Shown here: positions 12,101 to 27,100 of the stretch, piece after piece
Layout: each line of letters opens with the position of its first letter
How positions within the stretch are numbered: the first letter of the stretch is position 1
Source of the DNA: Misgurnus anguillicaudatus
Lineage: Eukaryota > Chordata > Actinopteri > Cypriniformes > Cobitidae
DNA: 64,000 bases
NCBI RefSeq assembly: GCF_027580225.2
Contig: NC_073337.2
Span: forward strand, 11,149,501 to 11,213,500
Reading direction: 5' to 3'
The notes under the pieces: model-generated
What the model saw: only the letters and a program-made list of their open reading frames with translations
The model's database searches: none
Told to the model about the DNA's origin: nothing
Position numbers and translations under genes: made by a program

Positions 12101-15100
12101 ATGGAAATAAGGAAAATACGTAGAACAAATCTGGAAATTATAAGCATATGGAAATAGAAAAAAACTAAGTTACAAATAAAGTATAACAGCAGTATTTACA
12201 TACAGAAATTGAATCAAATGAATTTATTCTATAAATTAAATATAATTCATCTTTTTCCTTTTGTCTGCTGTTTTTTGATTAACATAATGACACAAACATG
12301 AGCAGATTTCTTGATGTATACAGCCACTTTAAGACCAAATAAGCACAGCTCCAGGGTTCCCACACCTTAGTTAACTTCTAATTCAAGGACCTTTCAAGGA
12401 CTTTCCAGGTCCAATACCCTCAAATTCAAGGACTAAATGTGAGGACACATTTCAAGTGAGAGCAAGGTTACATCGTTTTACCTTTTAAGATACATTGTTA
12501 CAATTCCCTTTCGAGGGAACTCGCGCTGCGTCACTGCGGTGAAACTTTGGTGATGCCTCTGAATGTGAATATCAAATTCAACCAATGGTGAGGCTTAACG
12601 ACAAAGACAGGGTGACACAAGAGCCAGGAAGTATATCGCTATCTGAAATAATTACCAAAGACGGCGTTACAGGGACATTTATGATTTAAATGCTTATATC
12701 TTCTGTATGCGAATGTTGATTCATACCAAAATGCTTTTTTGCATAGTTGTGTTTGACACATGAAACATCTCTGTTTACGTATGTAACTGTTGTTCCCTGA
12801 GAAGGGAACAAAACGCTGCGTCTCCCTTGCCATACGTCCTAGGGAGACGCAGCGTTTTGTTCCCTTCTCAGGGAACAACAGTTACATACGTAAACAGAGA
12901 CGTTTCATGTGTCAAACACAACTATGCAAAAAAGCATTTTGGTATGAATCAACATTCGCATACAGAAGATATAAACATTTAAATCGAACAGTTTAGCACG
13001 TGTGCTTAAAAAGTCTAGAATTTTTATGATATTATCCTAAACTACACAGGGAATAATATGGATTTTTTTTCAGAAACTTCTTGCATAAAATAGATTCAAG
13101 CACTTTCTATGACCTGTATCTATGTATGTATATTTTTAAAAACTTTCCAGGGCCTTGAATTTTTTCCCCAGATTCACAAACTTTCAAGGATTTCAAGGAC
13201 CCGTGGGAACCCTGCATATGCTGACACGCATATGATTTCTTTCTGAACTGTTTGTGTTCACTTTAAGAATAATTGCCAAGACTGTGATATTTCAAGATAA
13301 TTTTGTGTGTATGTGTCCTATCAAGCGCAGAGAGATGCTGTGTTTGCGTCCCTTTTGAAACGTGCGTCTCTGTGCGTGCGCTTATGAGTGTGCATCCATT
13401 TGAGTATGTGTGCATGCGTCTCTGCGCTCAGAAACAGCCTTTTCAAATTGTTTAAAATGGCTTGAATGTTAACTTTTGCCAGGTTTAGAAACACATTCAA
13501 ATTAGAAACTTTTTATATAAATAGTTAGTTATTTCTGAATGATGCATATTTGAGCGATTATTATTATAGAGATTATTATCATTTATGCATGATTTCTTTT
13601 GCTTTTATTTTTGTATTTCTTCTGACTGGGTGGGCCAGCCATTAATCTGAGTGGGCCGGGGCCACCCTGGCCCTTATGTAGCCTCGCCACTGGTATATAC
13701 TGTACTGTATGTTAGGAATGACACCTGCAGCTCTGAAGATACACAAACACTCATCATGTCTGTAAGATCACTAGAAGTTCATCTGATGCTTCACTTCATT
13801 TGTTAGTTAGTTATGGACAAAATTCACACGCTGTGTAAGTAAAGATTACATCACATCATAGAGGACGTGTCTGCTATCATGATTATCATTGTCATTCACA
13901 GAGGTCATTTAGAGTTTTGTGACATGATTAACACAATGATCATTAATCTGATATCAAAGACACTTTATGAACTTGTGTACTGTACTTCTGTTAATAATAC
14001 ACTACACTACACTGCATTATTAAGTACAGAAACAGAAGTTAATTTATAGAGTCTAAAAGTCATTTGACCAATACAGCGAATCATAATTTACCAGACTGTG
14101 ATATCTCCACCTGTACCACAGTACAAAATCACTGAGGATTAAGATGACTTAAGCTAATTCATGAGTTCAGACACACAATGAACTGAACTATGAGCTCTTA
14201 CACCACAGTTCAGTCAAAATCTGATTATAATGCTTATTAGAGAGACACTTTCATTTTTTATTACAAACTACTCTGTGGTTTAATCATGAATAATAAAATC
14301 AACATCACTTCAGTATTAAATCAAGAATGTCTCTGTCAGACATAAACGTATTTAAATATTTGTAGAATGAGGAACTATTTATAAGACTCTACTATAAAAC
14401 AAGTTGTCAAGCAACAAAAATTTAATGCAAACCACAAGACAAACCGTAGCAAAGTTAAGAAGTACATTATGTAATCTAGCAGTCTAATTCAAATGAATTA
14501 ATATCCATCATTCACCTAAAGACTGAGGATTCAGTGATTAAATGTATTGTGCAGACAAAATAAATTGTGTCATTGTAAAGCTAAAAATGCATGAAGTACT
14601 AGAGAGTAATGGATGGAGATCTCCTTCAGTCAAGTTTAAATCATTTCTGGGTGTTTTTCATAATGCTGGGTGAGATATTGACCAGATTATAGGGTTACAT
14701 CAAATTTTCATTTATTAAAAGATTTTTAGTCATGACCTCATTTTATTACTTTATTTCCTAGTGTTGATCATTGGTATTATAAGATGTGAAAAAGAATACA
14801 TTGAAAACATTAATATTTGACTAGAATCAATATATGAGAAATGACCTAATGTCCTGCACTAAAACCGAGTTGTGTAGATTTTGGGTGGGTTTTGCATATA
14901 AATTTACCCCAGCCCTATTATAACATATCGTTTGTGTTTCCATGAAAGACTGAGGTTTCTGCCTCATAGTGGAAATGTGTGTTGTAGCAAACCTCAAAGA
15001 GAAAGGCAAAAAAACATCATTGTAAAGGCACTTCCATCACGTCATGCGTCTGTAATGTTAAACGGCGCGCCCTGTGATTGGCCGACGGCTGCGTGGCGTC

Positions 15101-18100
15101 ATCGACGGCGCACTATATAACTGACTGTCGTCAGTCACGCACTGACAGCAGTGTGCACACGAGAGAGAGATACATATATATACAGACGCTTTAAGGATCG
15201 CATCGCAGTTCAAGATGAAGCGTTGTGTCGTGTTTTCATTTCTTCTGACGGTACTGCAGATATGTCAGCCCACAGACGCGTGCTCGTGCGCGATGTCGCA
15301 TCCACAGGACGCGTACTGCCACTCCGAGATCGGTAAGTCACGCGCACTCGATCAATGTTTGTAGTATGAAAGATGATTGTTGCGGTTATAATAACGATCG
15401 CAGTATTTATGACGATGAGAACGTGTGTTATATAACGTGATTTAACCCAACAGCCGCGCGCTTCGGGTCTTACTGTTAAGTTTGATGAGTTCACACGAGC
15501 GCGCGCGCGCCCTCATAATAACTCAATGAAATAAGGTTAAATGATTTAAATGTGATGAGAGTGTCGTGTGCTTTTCTGTTTCCACGAGTTTGTGCTCTTC
15601 ATTATGAACTCATTCAGAAGTCTTTAAGTGCGTCACTCACTACAACACCAAACGCGCAAAGTTTTGCGCAGTTACCGGAGCGACCGCGCATTTAAAGGTT
15701 TCCATGGCAGCAGACTCCAGCCAGCTCAGTGTTGCCTGTTAGATAAGTAAACTAAACTAATGTAAACTTAAGCTGTGAGAGTTTGCGTCAGGTTTATGAA
15801 TGATTTCACCTGATACCGACTGAATCCTGCAGTGTTCAGATCTGAATGACAGATTAATCCTATTCATGAAAAACAAATCTAAGTGTATAAAGAGCATGAC
15901 TGCTATAAAGAGATCTGTGTCTCTATCTCTGACCATTATAACTGATTTAAAAACACCTAGAGATGAAGTACAGAATAGATAACAGATAAACTCTTTTGAG
16001 GATGTTACACATGAGGGTTTTTGCAGTTTATGCCCAGAAGAGATAATGAACCAAATTCACTCAGTTTACATTTATCGTTGCATGTTAAACCAAATAAAAA
16101 TTAACAATCAAATTGTAATAACTAGCTCTGACTTTTAAGGTGACGTCATCCTTCACCCTCCTACCCCCTATGAAAAATAAATAAATCTCTCCCACATTTC
16201 TTACTTTTAAGACTAACCTGTTACACAGTAAAATGCATCACAAATATAACCGGTCAACAAATAACAGATTCATCCTACTGACTCACACTACAGCAAATAA
16301 ATTTAACACCATTCACTTTAGTATTCTTTATCCACACACACACACACAGACACGCGCACAAACACACACATACACACAGTTGTCTACAGTCTGTCATCCA
16401 CTCAACCCACTGATGGAGAATCACAGCTCTGTCACACAACACTAAATAATTTTTTTAAGGGGTTCATTATGAAAGGCAGCGTGCCCGCCGTACGCCAACA
16501 CAGAGAGTTTAAGTCTTCACTGCTTCTTCGGATTAAACTGAGTGGGCTCAACTGAAATCAAAAGCTTGTGTGGTCTGTGTGGATAAGAGCAGATTTATGA
16601 CTGGCATACTGATCAGAGTGTTTGTGGATAAACTTGATATTGAGATGTCCCATAAAATCTGAATTTGGCTGTGTAGTATTCATGCTGTATGAAAGAAGAC
16701 TGTGACTTTTGTGCTAGACTTTTGTTAGCGAGTCCCAATTCGTGGCCATGAGCCAGGCCTGCAGATTTCTTTAGAAACTTCTGTTGTCACGTTAAAGATA
16801 TTTCAAGAGGTTTCTTATATAAACTGATGCGAGTATCACTGGTGTTGTTAAGGGACAGCAAACGCATAACATTTCTGCTGGATTTGATTCAGGTTGATCT
16901 TGTTTACACATTAGCCAAAAGATACAGATTAACTATGAACACTTTGATGTATGTTTTATTAAGTAAGAAATGTAACCATTCAGGTTGTGATGTCACATCT
17001 AGATCACTGAAAGGATCATTGTTCATTTTAACTCATAACATTAACTTTTATTCATGTCGACAAATTGTACATGGGTTGATCAAAAGTGAAGCATTCATCT
17101 GCAGGACACAGATGTGTTGCCCTCTCAAAAAATGTCACTTCCAGTTAAGATAGGAATGATTATATTTGTGTGTTTGTAATGTAATCGTTGTGATGCATTG
17201 AGCGCATTAAACTGGGATGTCAGATCCTGTACCATCCTGTTGTGTTGAGCTTCAACCCTGATCAATCACTGAACCATCTCATCCATCTTCATGTCTACTG
17301 TACACTTGACCTCTGTCTTACATACTAGTGTCCAATTGTCTCATTCTTCCACTGAAATTTTGGGTTTTATTTCACTTTGGCTGTGACAGAGGAAGACAAC
17401 TCATGTGTTTACACCTGTAATCATAAACGTATGTTTTAATGTGTTTATGGAATAAGAGATGAAAAAATAAATAAAATGGCCATCGCTGCCGCATTGGATT
17501 ATTACCAGTTTACTACCTAGTTCATCTCCCACCAAAATTTCACATCTGTGGACGTTGAACATAAAATTTTTAAAGGGGTGGTCTAATGGTATTTCAAGCA
17601 TTCTGACTTCATAATAGGGCTGCACGATTAATCGTATTTTTATCATGATAACGATATGCGTGCCCCACGATTAATTAATGACAATCGTCGCGATTAATGT
17701 GCAAAGACCAAGCACAAAACACACGGTCTAGAATCAAGCAAAGTGTTTGTTATGGGCGGAGTCAGAGTAAACGGAGTGTTTCTTTGCAAGTGCAGTCTGT
17801 GTTAAGGTAGAAATACGTTAGCATCATGATATTTACAGTCATTCGAATATAATGGCAGAGCAACAAGAAGAAAGTGCAGAAATATGTATGTTTAATTCCC
17901 AAAAAGGGTCATATAGGCCTACTCCATTGTTTTTGTAACCTTGAATTTGTTAAATCATTATTTTATTTTATTATTTTGATTTATGATTTATAAAAACAAA
18001 AAGGGAAAAGAACTTATGTTCAAACACTAAGAGTTATTTAGAAATGTTTTCATATGCCTTGTGCATATATTTCTATTTAATACTTCTCTGCCGATGCTTC

Positions 18101-21100
18101 CGAATAAACATGAAACGTGAATTATTACCGGTGTAACCCGTGTTTTATTTATGTTTATCCACGCCGAAGAGACTGGAGTATTACAACAGAAAATAAGGGT
18201 TACATTTTGATATTTCGGATTTGAGGAAAGTGATGTTGATCAAGTCATGAGTCTTGTGCAAACTGTGCTCCTGTTCCGTCCAAACCTGAAATATCAAGAG
18301 TTTCAAAAGCTGAAGACACAAATCCCCGACCATCCACGACACAGACAACAATAACGGATCACGTATCATGTAAGTTAGCCGAGGATATGTGTCCAATAAG
18401 CACCGTGAGCAGCAAGGGGTTTAAAAAAAAATATTGCCACATAAAAGGCATATCATAGGCATTTTTTTATTCAAAAATGTTTTGTTTTTATTTTAGTTTA
18501 ATTCTAATTTGATATAAATATATATTAGAGCCCTGCATTTCAGCCTTTTAACGCCCATTGGGTCGGGTTTCGGACCAATTTTAACATCACATTTGATGCG
18601 GCCAGTTCTCTGGATTTTTTAGGCTTCTCCACCTTTATATATAATAATTTAATTAAAAGAAATGTTGAGACATTGATAAATTGTAAAAGAAATACGTTTA
18701 ACCTATCGCACGAGTCCACTACGCACATTTACAACGTACCTGTTGCAACAGTGTTTAGCGTCTCCGCCAGCAGCAGGACCTTCAGCGCATCGGGGAATAT
18801 GGAGAACTGAAAAAACCTTAAATACTGTGCATAATCTATAAAAGACTTCTTTCGGTAGTCATGTAAAAAATGCGGTGTAAAGCCTTGAATTTAATTGATG
18901 CATAGCGTATGTGTAAGGTAAGCAACCTGCATGTTTATTTCGTTTCATGTTTATTTCGTTTTGTTTTGATTCATTATTTTTCTTCACCCCGCCGCGACTG
19001 CGAGCAACAGAGCAGCCCCCCTCCGCTTTTTAAAAATAGTGTGCTAATAATAAACATTTAAACTAACATTGTTATATGCTAAAAATATACATATTATATA
19101 GACGTTATTGTAGGCAAGTGAATTGTTGATTTGAGAGGCTCATTTGATCAAACAAGTCGTCAACATGACGTTAGCTGTCGGCCGCTAACCGCTTGTTCAT
19201 TATCAAAAACCTTAATTTAACAAACAAAAAAGGCTCTAAAATAAATAAAAGATATTTTATAATTTTGACAGTTAAAACTGAACTGCTTTAATTGCTGCAA
19301 TAGTCGTACAGCTGTAAGGAATCTGTGTAAGGAGTTATTTTTGTTATTTCTGCGGATTTCTTTTGCAAAATGTATGCGTATTTTGCGGAATTATTTTAAA
19401 TGTTTTAAAAAGATCTAAGAGAATTGGAGCTGTGGATATTACAAAACAATAAAATATTTTATAATATAGGAATATAAATGTATATAATATTATATACATG
19501 GCTGTAAAGTGTAATAAAAATACTGAAGTAAATAGAAGTTCTTCACTAAAAGAATGATCGTATTTTTAATCGTGATCAAAAGTTTGAGCAAAACAATCGT
19601 GATCATCATTTTTCCTGGAATCGTGCAGCCCTACTTCATAACACAGTTAAAGAGTTGTTTCCTCATGCTAAACATAGGCAAAGTGTCAAAAAAGCAGTTG
19701 GACGTGTTACAGAGTATTTCTGTGCCGAATGCACTTCGCCAGGGTTCGTACAAGTTTCAGGAAGTTTTTTTGATTACGGGTCCAGCTGACGTTTCAGGGG
19801 TTTCTACGTATCACTTCTTTATATGGGCACTTCCCCCGGAAAACCCCGCCCACCCGTCAATTTGCGGGAGACGCTAGAACTTGCAAATATCACATCACGC
19901 GACAGCTTTGTTTAATTTCAAAACTCAACAATGGCACGGAAGAAGTGTGTTTTTGGATGTAAGGAGAAGAAAGCCAGCATTATGGAAACAACGGATATAC
20001 AGTAGTTTATTATCCCGGGTAGCAGCTGAGTTTTGCGTGTGTGTTTGATTCGCTGGATTTCATTGAAAAGTCCCAACCGGGTCATGAGCTGCATGCGGTA
20101 ATTAAGACTTCTGTCTTATGTTGGAAATAGGCGCGTGCATATTATATAAATGATACGAACATGTAGTGAATCATAAGTTAAATAGTGTTATATAATGTTG
20201 CATGACTCGTACTCGCTCCGCCCACGCTATAACTCCTCCTTCTTCATTTTTTCGCACGTTATCGGAACGATTCAGTAAAGCTAATCTTTCTTTTATAAAT
20301 CTGATTAAACTAAAGACTTTTCGGAGATTTAAAGGATGTAATACTACTCTATATACTCCAGATTAACATCAGAAATGCAGAAACAGCGTGTGTTACGTGA
20401 GCTTTAAGTATAATTTTCAGCCAAATGTCTACTTGGTCTGTCAAATGAGTTTTGTAGCAGTGACGGTGTATGGAGCTGAATTTGGCATGAACTCTGAAGG
20501 CATTGAAACGGCTCATTCACTCCCTGAACTGTTGCACTAAAGCGCTTTCAGGCTGTAAATTAGTGTTTGCCCTGCACTTTGGCCCCTGAAGTCTAACAAC
20601 CTGCCAAAGAAGGCCCCATTCCCATCTGACGTGGATGTGGGGTGAGGAAGTTTGTGCGCGTGCGGGGTGTCCGGGTCTGGATAGGTTAAACGTCTGCTCT
20701 TACCGAGAATCAGATGAAAATAACCTTTACTAAACTTGTGATGTTTTGTCTTTGGAAAAATCACTAATAAGTTTGTTTTTACGTTCAACAATACACAATG
20801 AAAAACAACGCAAAACATAGATGATGACTGAATGTATTTGACTGTAACCGTAAAGCCGAGTGAAACACAAGAGAGATGTGAGGAGGATTATAACCCATTT
20901 ACCTCTCGCACCGAACAGCCACCTACTTTCTGAGATTTAAGTCAAAGCCTGTGCGCTTCATGAATATTCATGAGTCACAGCAGGCGTACATCAGCTCTCA
21001 TGTGTGATTCAGAGGGGTTATAGGGGGAGTTAGGCACTTAAATATAGCTGTGAAAGATCATCGCTCGTGGGCCCGGATCAGGGCTACACTAACTCTCACT

Positions 21101-24100
21101 GGTCAGGTGGAAGAGTCTTACTGGGCCCCTAGTTTTTGGAATTAGGTTACATAAACATTAAAGACTGCCCTGGAGTTTACTGGAGACAGAGAGACGAGTG
21201 AGGGTTTAAGTGATCAGAGAAACCAATCCTGAAATGAACAGGTGAGGTCAGGGGGTCACAAAAGAGAACTAGGAAACTGCTGTCATCACAGTCAAAGGTC
21301 AACAGCCAATCAGAGCACAGCTCCACAGGGTGATCCATTCACACACATCTGAATTTAATTGCATGAATTTTGACCCTTGAGCATTTGTTTGCTAAGGTGA
21401 TGAAAGCTACAGTGCCATGATAGATGACTGAGTTCAAGTCTTAAAAAGAACAAATCAAGGAATGAGTCCTTTTATTTCACGGTAATGGTATATTTAACGG
21501 TATACATGCCTTTTCAGTTTATATTGTTTTTGGAATATACAAAATTTGCAGAAATTTGCCACTAACTACAGCTTTTAATTAAATGCTCATCACCGTTGTA
21601 AAATATGGGCAAGTTAATGTTAAAGTAAAATGCCCAGAAGATGACAAATTAAGTCTTGATGGACAGAATCTTGTTTATAAATCAGTTAATTTTTGTGACT
21701 ATTGAAGCTATAGTATGCATTTTATTTTGTATTTATGCATACAGTACATTAAAAATGGGCAATATGTTAAAGAAGCTGGTATGAATATATGCACAAACCT
21801 ACAGGCAGGATAAATACCTGTATATAAGAGACGGATCTCTAGATATGGATATTATAAATATGACAGGTGCTATTGAGGCGATGACCAGTCTGTTTTTAGA
21901 TTTTGACGCTCTTTTAGACCTAAAACGTTGCGTCTCTTTCTCGTCTTTTATGATCAAAGATGTTTGTACTATGAGCAAACGGCTCGCCAAACTACAATGC
22001 TCCATCAGCGCACGTGTCACTGATATAAACACAAGTTTTGTCTTAAGCAAGTTTTTTCTTGCTTAAAGTTCTGAAAACTTTACAACTATTAGCATTATGC
22101 GCAAGAAGTGCTTTCTTTATTTGGCGACGCAGCTCCTTGCGTACGCCTTGAGACCTTTGCACGCAAGAGACCTGCTGCATGAGCACAGAGAAGGCGAGAG
22201 AGAGAGACCCGCTGTGGATTCACTGGCGCTTATTATGAAATTACAGAAATAACAGAATATACTGTCATACCGCCCGCCCGAGCGCACAGTATTGTCTTTA
22301 AAGGTTTGGTCAATTTTCTTACAAAAGGTCCGGATGGTTTGCTCACCACCGTGTCATCCAGGGTGTTGATGTCTTTCTTTGTTCGGTCGAGAGGAAATTG
22401 TGTTTTTTGAGGAAAGCATTCCAGTTTTTTCTCATTTTAATGGACTTTTAATGGACCCTAAAACTTAACAGTTTTAATGTAGTTTAAAATTGCAGTTACA
22501 AAGGCCTCTAAACGATCCCAAACGAGGCATAAGGGTCTTTTCTAGCAAAACAGTTGTCATTTTTGGCAAGAAAAATAAAAAATATGCACTTTTAAACCAC
22601 AACTTCTCGTCGTCTTCCGGTCCTGTGACGCGCCAGCGCGACCTCACGTAATACGTCATCACTTCAAGAAGTCACGGATGGAGTATCGAAAGTGTTGAGA
22701 AAGAGGACTGTTCCGACGTTGTTGTATGTGGAATGATACTAATTAATGTCTTTGTGTCAGTTTATTGTTTAAAATGGTCCGCAAATGTGGGTTTCATATA
22801 TGTAACACATGACCTTTCGACATTATTACGCAATAACGTGAGGTCGTGCTGGCTCGTCACACAGCCAGAGGAAGAAGAAAAGTTGTGGTTTAAAAGTGCA
22901 TATTTTTTAATTTATCTTGCCAAAAATGACAGTCGTTTCGCTAGATAAGACCCTTATGCCTCGTTTGGGATCCTTTGAAACTGCAATTTTAAACCGCATC
23001 AAAACTGTTGAGTGTTGGGGTCCATCAAAATGAGGAAAATCCTGGAATGCCTTCCCCAAAAAACACAACTTCCTCTCAACTAAACAAAGAAAGACATCAA
23101 CACCCTGGATGACATGGTGGTGAGTAAATTATCTGGATTTTTTAAAAAGAAATTTGACCAATCCCTTAAGAATGTACTCTCACTATCCAAACCACGTTGA
23201 GCACATTTGACCCCCAAAGCCTGGTTCGTTTGACTAGTTTGATCGTTCCATACCGTGCCTGGGCACAGTTTGGTTAATCACCCTGGCCGAGTTGGGATCA
23301 GGCGCGGTTCACTTGGGTTCGGCCGTGGAATGCGAGCGAGATGTCAGTTGTGTGTGACTTCATTAGCTTTTGTCATAATCATCTGATGTGCGCTGCATGG
23401 TTATGTGAATATCCGAACGGCATATGCAATGGTTTGACTAAGCGTTATGATAGGCTGCGTGTCATCACGTCCCAAACGACTCAAAACAAAAGCCACAAAC
23501 GTAACATTATGATGCGCTCCAGTGTTGAGAGATCCCTTCCTGTTGTCTTCTAAACCGTTGAATCCTAAATGACGAAAGCGTGCTTGGGCACAGTTCGGTA
23601 TAATGTGAGTGAGCTCTAAGTGTAAGAAATGAATGTCAGTCATATTGGCATGTACATAGTTGACTCTTTTTCAAAGCCTTTATAAAGGAACAGTTCAACA
23701 CAAATATGACAAATCATTAAACTCAACCTAATTCCTGATGCTCTACTCAAATGTAAGATTTCTCTGCTGAACAGAATCATGTTTCCGTGATACACTTCTG
23801 CTGTTTTATTCTCCACATGCAGCGAGAGAATTCATCAACGTCTTTGTTCTCAACAGAAGAAAGTCATACGGGTTGGAATTGGGTTTGAACTTTTTTTCTC
23901 CGTTTTATTAGTCTGAGGAATTTGAGCCTCAAAGAATTCCAGGAAAGGAAATTCCAGCGGTGAAAGATAAGAAACATTCCAGAGTCACCTGACCTTTCTC
24001 TGCAGTGTACAGCAAGAGCAGGTGAAGCGCACACTGTTGCTCTTTAACAGATGCTGGATGTTCAGGAAGACATAGAGAAATTATTGATGTTAATAAGAAC

Positions 24101-27100
24101 TGTTCTGATATCAGCATGTTAATATGAAGAGGAATATGGATCAGGTTACTGCTGGAAAGACTTCACTCATTTGAACACTGGGGATTATTCAGGACTTTCA
24201 TATTGACATGGCCTCATTCGGTGCTCTCTGGAGGAGGAGCAGCATCCAGATCTTCACTCTATTACATCCTATCAAACCCATGAATCAGACCATTTCTAAA
24301 AAAACAATTATTTCCAAGCATTTATAGTGATAGAACATGAACAGTTAAGCACGACCTGATTCATCAATAAACAGACAAACCATAGTTCATAAAAAAAGGT
24401 TTTCCTTAAACTAGCGTGATATTAACCAACGTATGTTTGTGTGTTTGTCTCCAGTTATTAGAGCAAAGGTCGTGGGAAAGAAACTTCTGAACGACGGCCC
24501 CTTCGGTACCCTGCGCTACACCGTCAAACAGATGAAGGTAAAATTTATGACGACAGACCTCCAGCCATATATTAAACAAACACGACACCTGTAGATCAGT
24601 GAGCTGTTGTGCTGCTAATGTTATTTAAATGCACATTTGTGAACTTTGTCTCTCTGTCTTCCTGTGAAGATGTATAAGGGCTTTGAAAAAATCCAGCATG
24701 TGCAGTACATCTACACGCATGACTCTGAGAGCATGTGTGGAGTGAAGTTTGATATCAACAAATACCAGTACCTGATCACAGGTGAGACCATGACATCATC
24801 ACCCATCCATACACTTGTGACATCACCAATTCTTACATGCATGAGCTAATCACTCTAAAGGACTGAATATTTAATAGTCAACTATTGATGGTAATCTCAT
24901 ATGTCAGAATTTCACTGTTCATAACACAGATAAGATGAGTGATAAAAGTGCATATTTGTATGATGTAATAACATCATGTGTATAACAGCAGCACTATTTT
25001 AAAAGTGATCTTTTGGTCTGTATGTCTCATCCTCACTGATCTGATGGATCTCTGGACATGCAGAAGTGCTTTGATGAGCTTTAGGAGACATCTTTCTTTA
25101 CCAGACACTGAAATAATCTACACCACAGACATTCGGCTTGATGTGAGGCCACTGAAGGCTGCGAGCGCATGACATGCACCTGTCGCAGGGGTTGTGCTAC
25201 TCTAGTGTACTGTAGGTGATAAGCCACAAACAGTCAGAAACTAAAAATAGCCATCAAAAGAACCTTTGAGATCCATCCAGACTCCTATACATTATTATAC
25301 ACCGTCAACCTACAGAGAGAGCAGAAATATACTGAGGTTTGATATCTGTGTGCCCATTTCGGCTTCTGGCTGAAGAGACGCTGGACTATAAGATTTCTGT
25401 CTGTTAGTGAGGTGTAAATGTCTTTCATTCATGTTATTTAGAAATTAAAAATCATCTGGTTTCTTTCCTCCAGGTCGTGTTCACGATGGTAAGGTCTACA
25501 CTGGACTGTGTAACTTTAATGAAAGATGGGAACTTTTGTCTCTGGCTCAGAAGAAAGGCATCAATCATCGCTATCAGCTGGGCTGTAACTGCAGGGTAAG
25601 TGACAGGAGAACGTCCAATCACAACGCAACGCTCGGACTATTATAAGAGAAAGGGCTGCATAATGATTAATTGCGACTAATCGTTTTTAGAATAACAGTT
25701 TTTGTTTACATCATATATGTGTGTGTACTGTCTGTGTATAATAATTTTTTATATATATAAATTCACACGTGTGCAAGTATAATTTTAAGAAAAAAATATA
25801 TTAAGTATTTATAATTATATATAATATAAATTATATTTAACTCTTTCCTCGCCAGCTATTTTAAAAAAAGTTGCCAGCCAGCACCAGCATTTTTCATGAT
25901 TTTCACAAAAGTTTAAAGCCTTCCAGAAAATGTTCTTCTTCAAATTTATAAACAAACAATATATCAAATGAAAGAACAGACCATCTGCTTTAAAAAAAAA
26001 ACGTTTCATCCTACCTTAATTAGTTCTTTTTATCACCTCTCAAATATGGGTAGGTTTCTTCAAAAACACCCAATTTTAAGCAAAAAGCTGAGATAATTCA
26101 ATTTTTGTGAAATCAGAGCGATCTTTAAAACATTCACAGAGTTCTTTCTCTTGCTACTTCCGGGTTGTATAAGTTGCGGAAGTGGATAATAGCGGTATTG
26201 CGGAAATCCGGAAATTCTCGTCATTGGCAGGGAAGCGTTTTCTCGAGTTATTTTTTCGAGTTATTTCGTCAATGGCGGGTAAAGAGTTAAATATAAAAAT
26301 GTATAAACACACATGTAAATATTTATATATACATAATTATTATTATTATTATACACACATAGCTGTATATATGATGTAAACAAAAGCTTTTATTCTGCAA
26401 ATGAGTAGTCACGATTAATCGTTTTGCAGCCCTAACCATAACACACATATAATCACATTGAATCCTTCATCCGACATTCATTGTTTCTCACAATCACACA
26501 TCTTATCTGAGTTGTGTCTTGGGTTTTAGAAGACTCTTGGATCCAGATGTTTGGCACTGGTTAAAGGGTTAAAGTTTTGGTTCACAAGCCAAGATAACAC
26601 ACCTCTTGGATTCAGATAAAAAGCGTTTAGCTCCCGACAGAACTACTAACAGTATGGACAGATGTTCTCTACTTTAATCTCAGACGTGAAGTAGTGCATC
26701 TGCTTTATGATGTGCAAACCAACACCAATTTGAATCCGCAACATTGAAAAAGACATTCAAATATCTGTTCAAAGTAAACTGTTAACAGTACTGTAAACCA
26801 GGCACTATACGAGTTAAAGAGAAGCTGTTCTGAATGAAAACAGGCCTGCATTCATATGACACCTGCAGATCCTATTATATACAAGGATTTAAGATTGATA
26901 AGACGTCTTTGAAAGAACTCATTCAAAAGCCAAAGCGAGCGCAGTGATTTGGTACGAGTTCATTAGCATCAGGTATAGAACGATAGACAAAGACACCCAG
27001 CATCATACTTGACATGACATCATTTTGCTTTTAATCCGTCTGCTGCTAATGTGACATCATCACTTCAATATGTTTAGTTTTTTAAGTTTGTTAGTGATGC

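Larger units (their letters stand above)
17574..20412 (+). mobile_element. Kolobok-like TTAA element remnant, split by a hAT insertion
   Basis: The left end is TTAA (17570-17573) plus AGGGGTGGTCTAATGG, the terminus of an abundant cyprinid Kolobok family. The sequence resumes after the hAT at 19642 with GTTAAAGAGTTGTTTCCTCATG. At 19931 a frame opens with [15 protein letters not shown], matching the Cys-containing start of THAP-domain transposases, but stops soon after (20003-20005). The right end was not found; 20412 is approximate. Confidence 0.6.

Noticed and set aside
12639..12996. Two small frames with the same start [13 protein letters not shown] on opposite strands as a duplicated gene
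   Set aside because: They are the two arms of one DNA hairpin read from each side.
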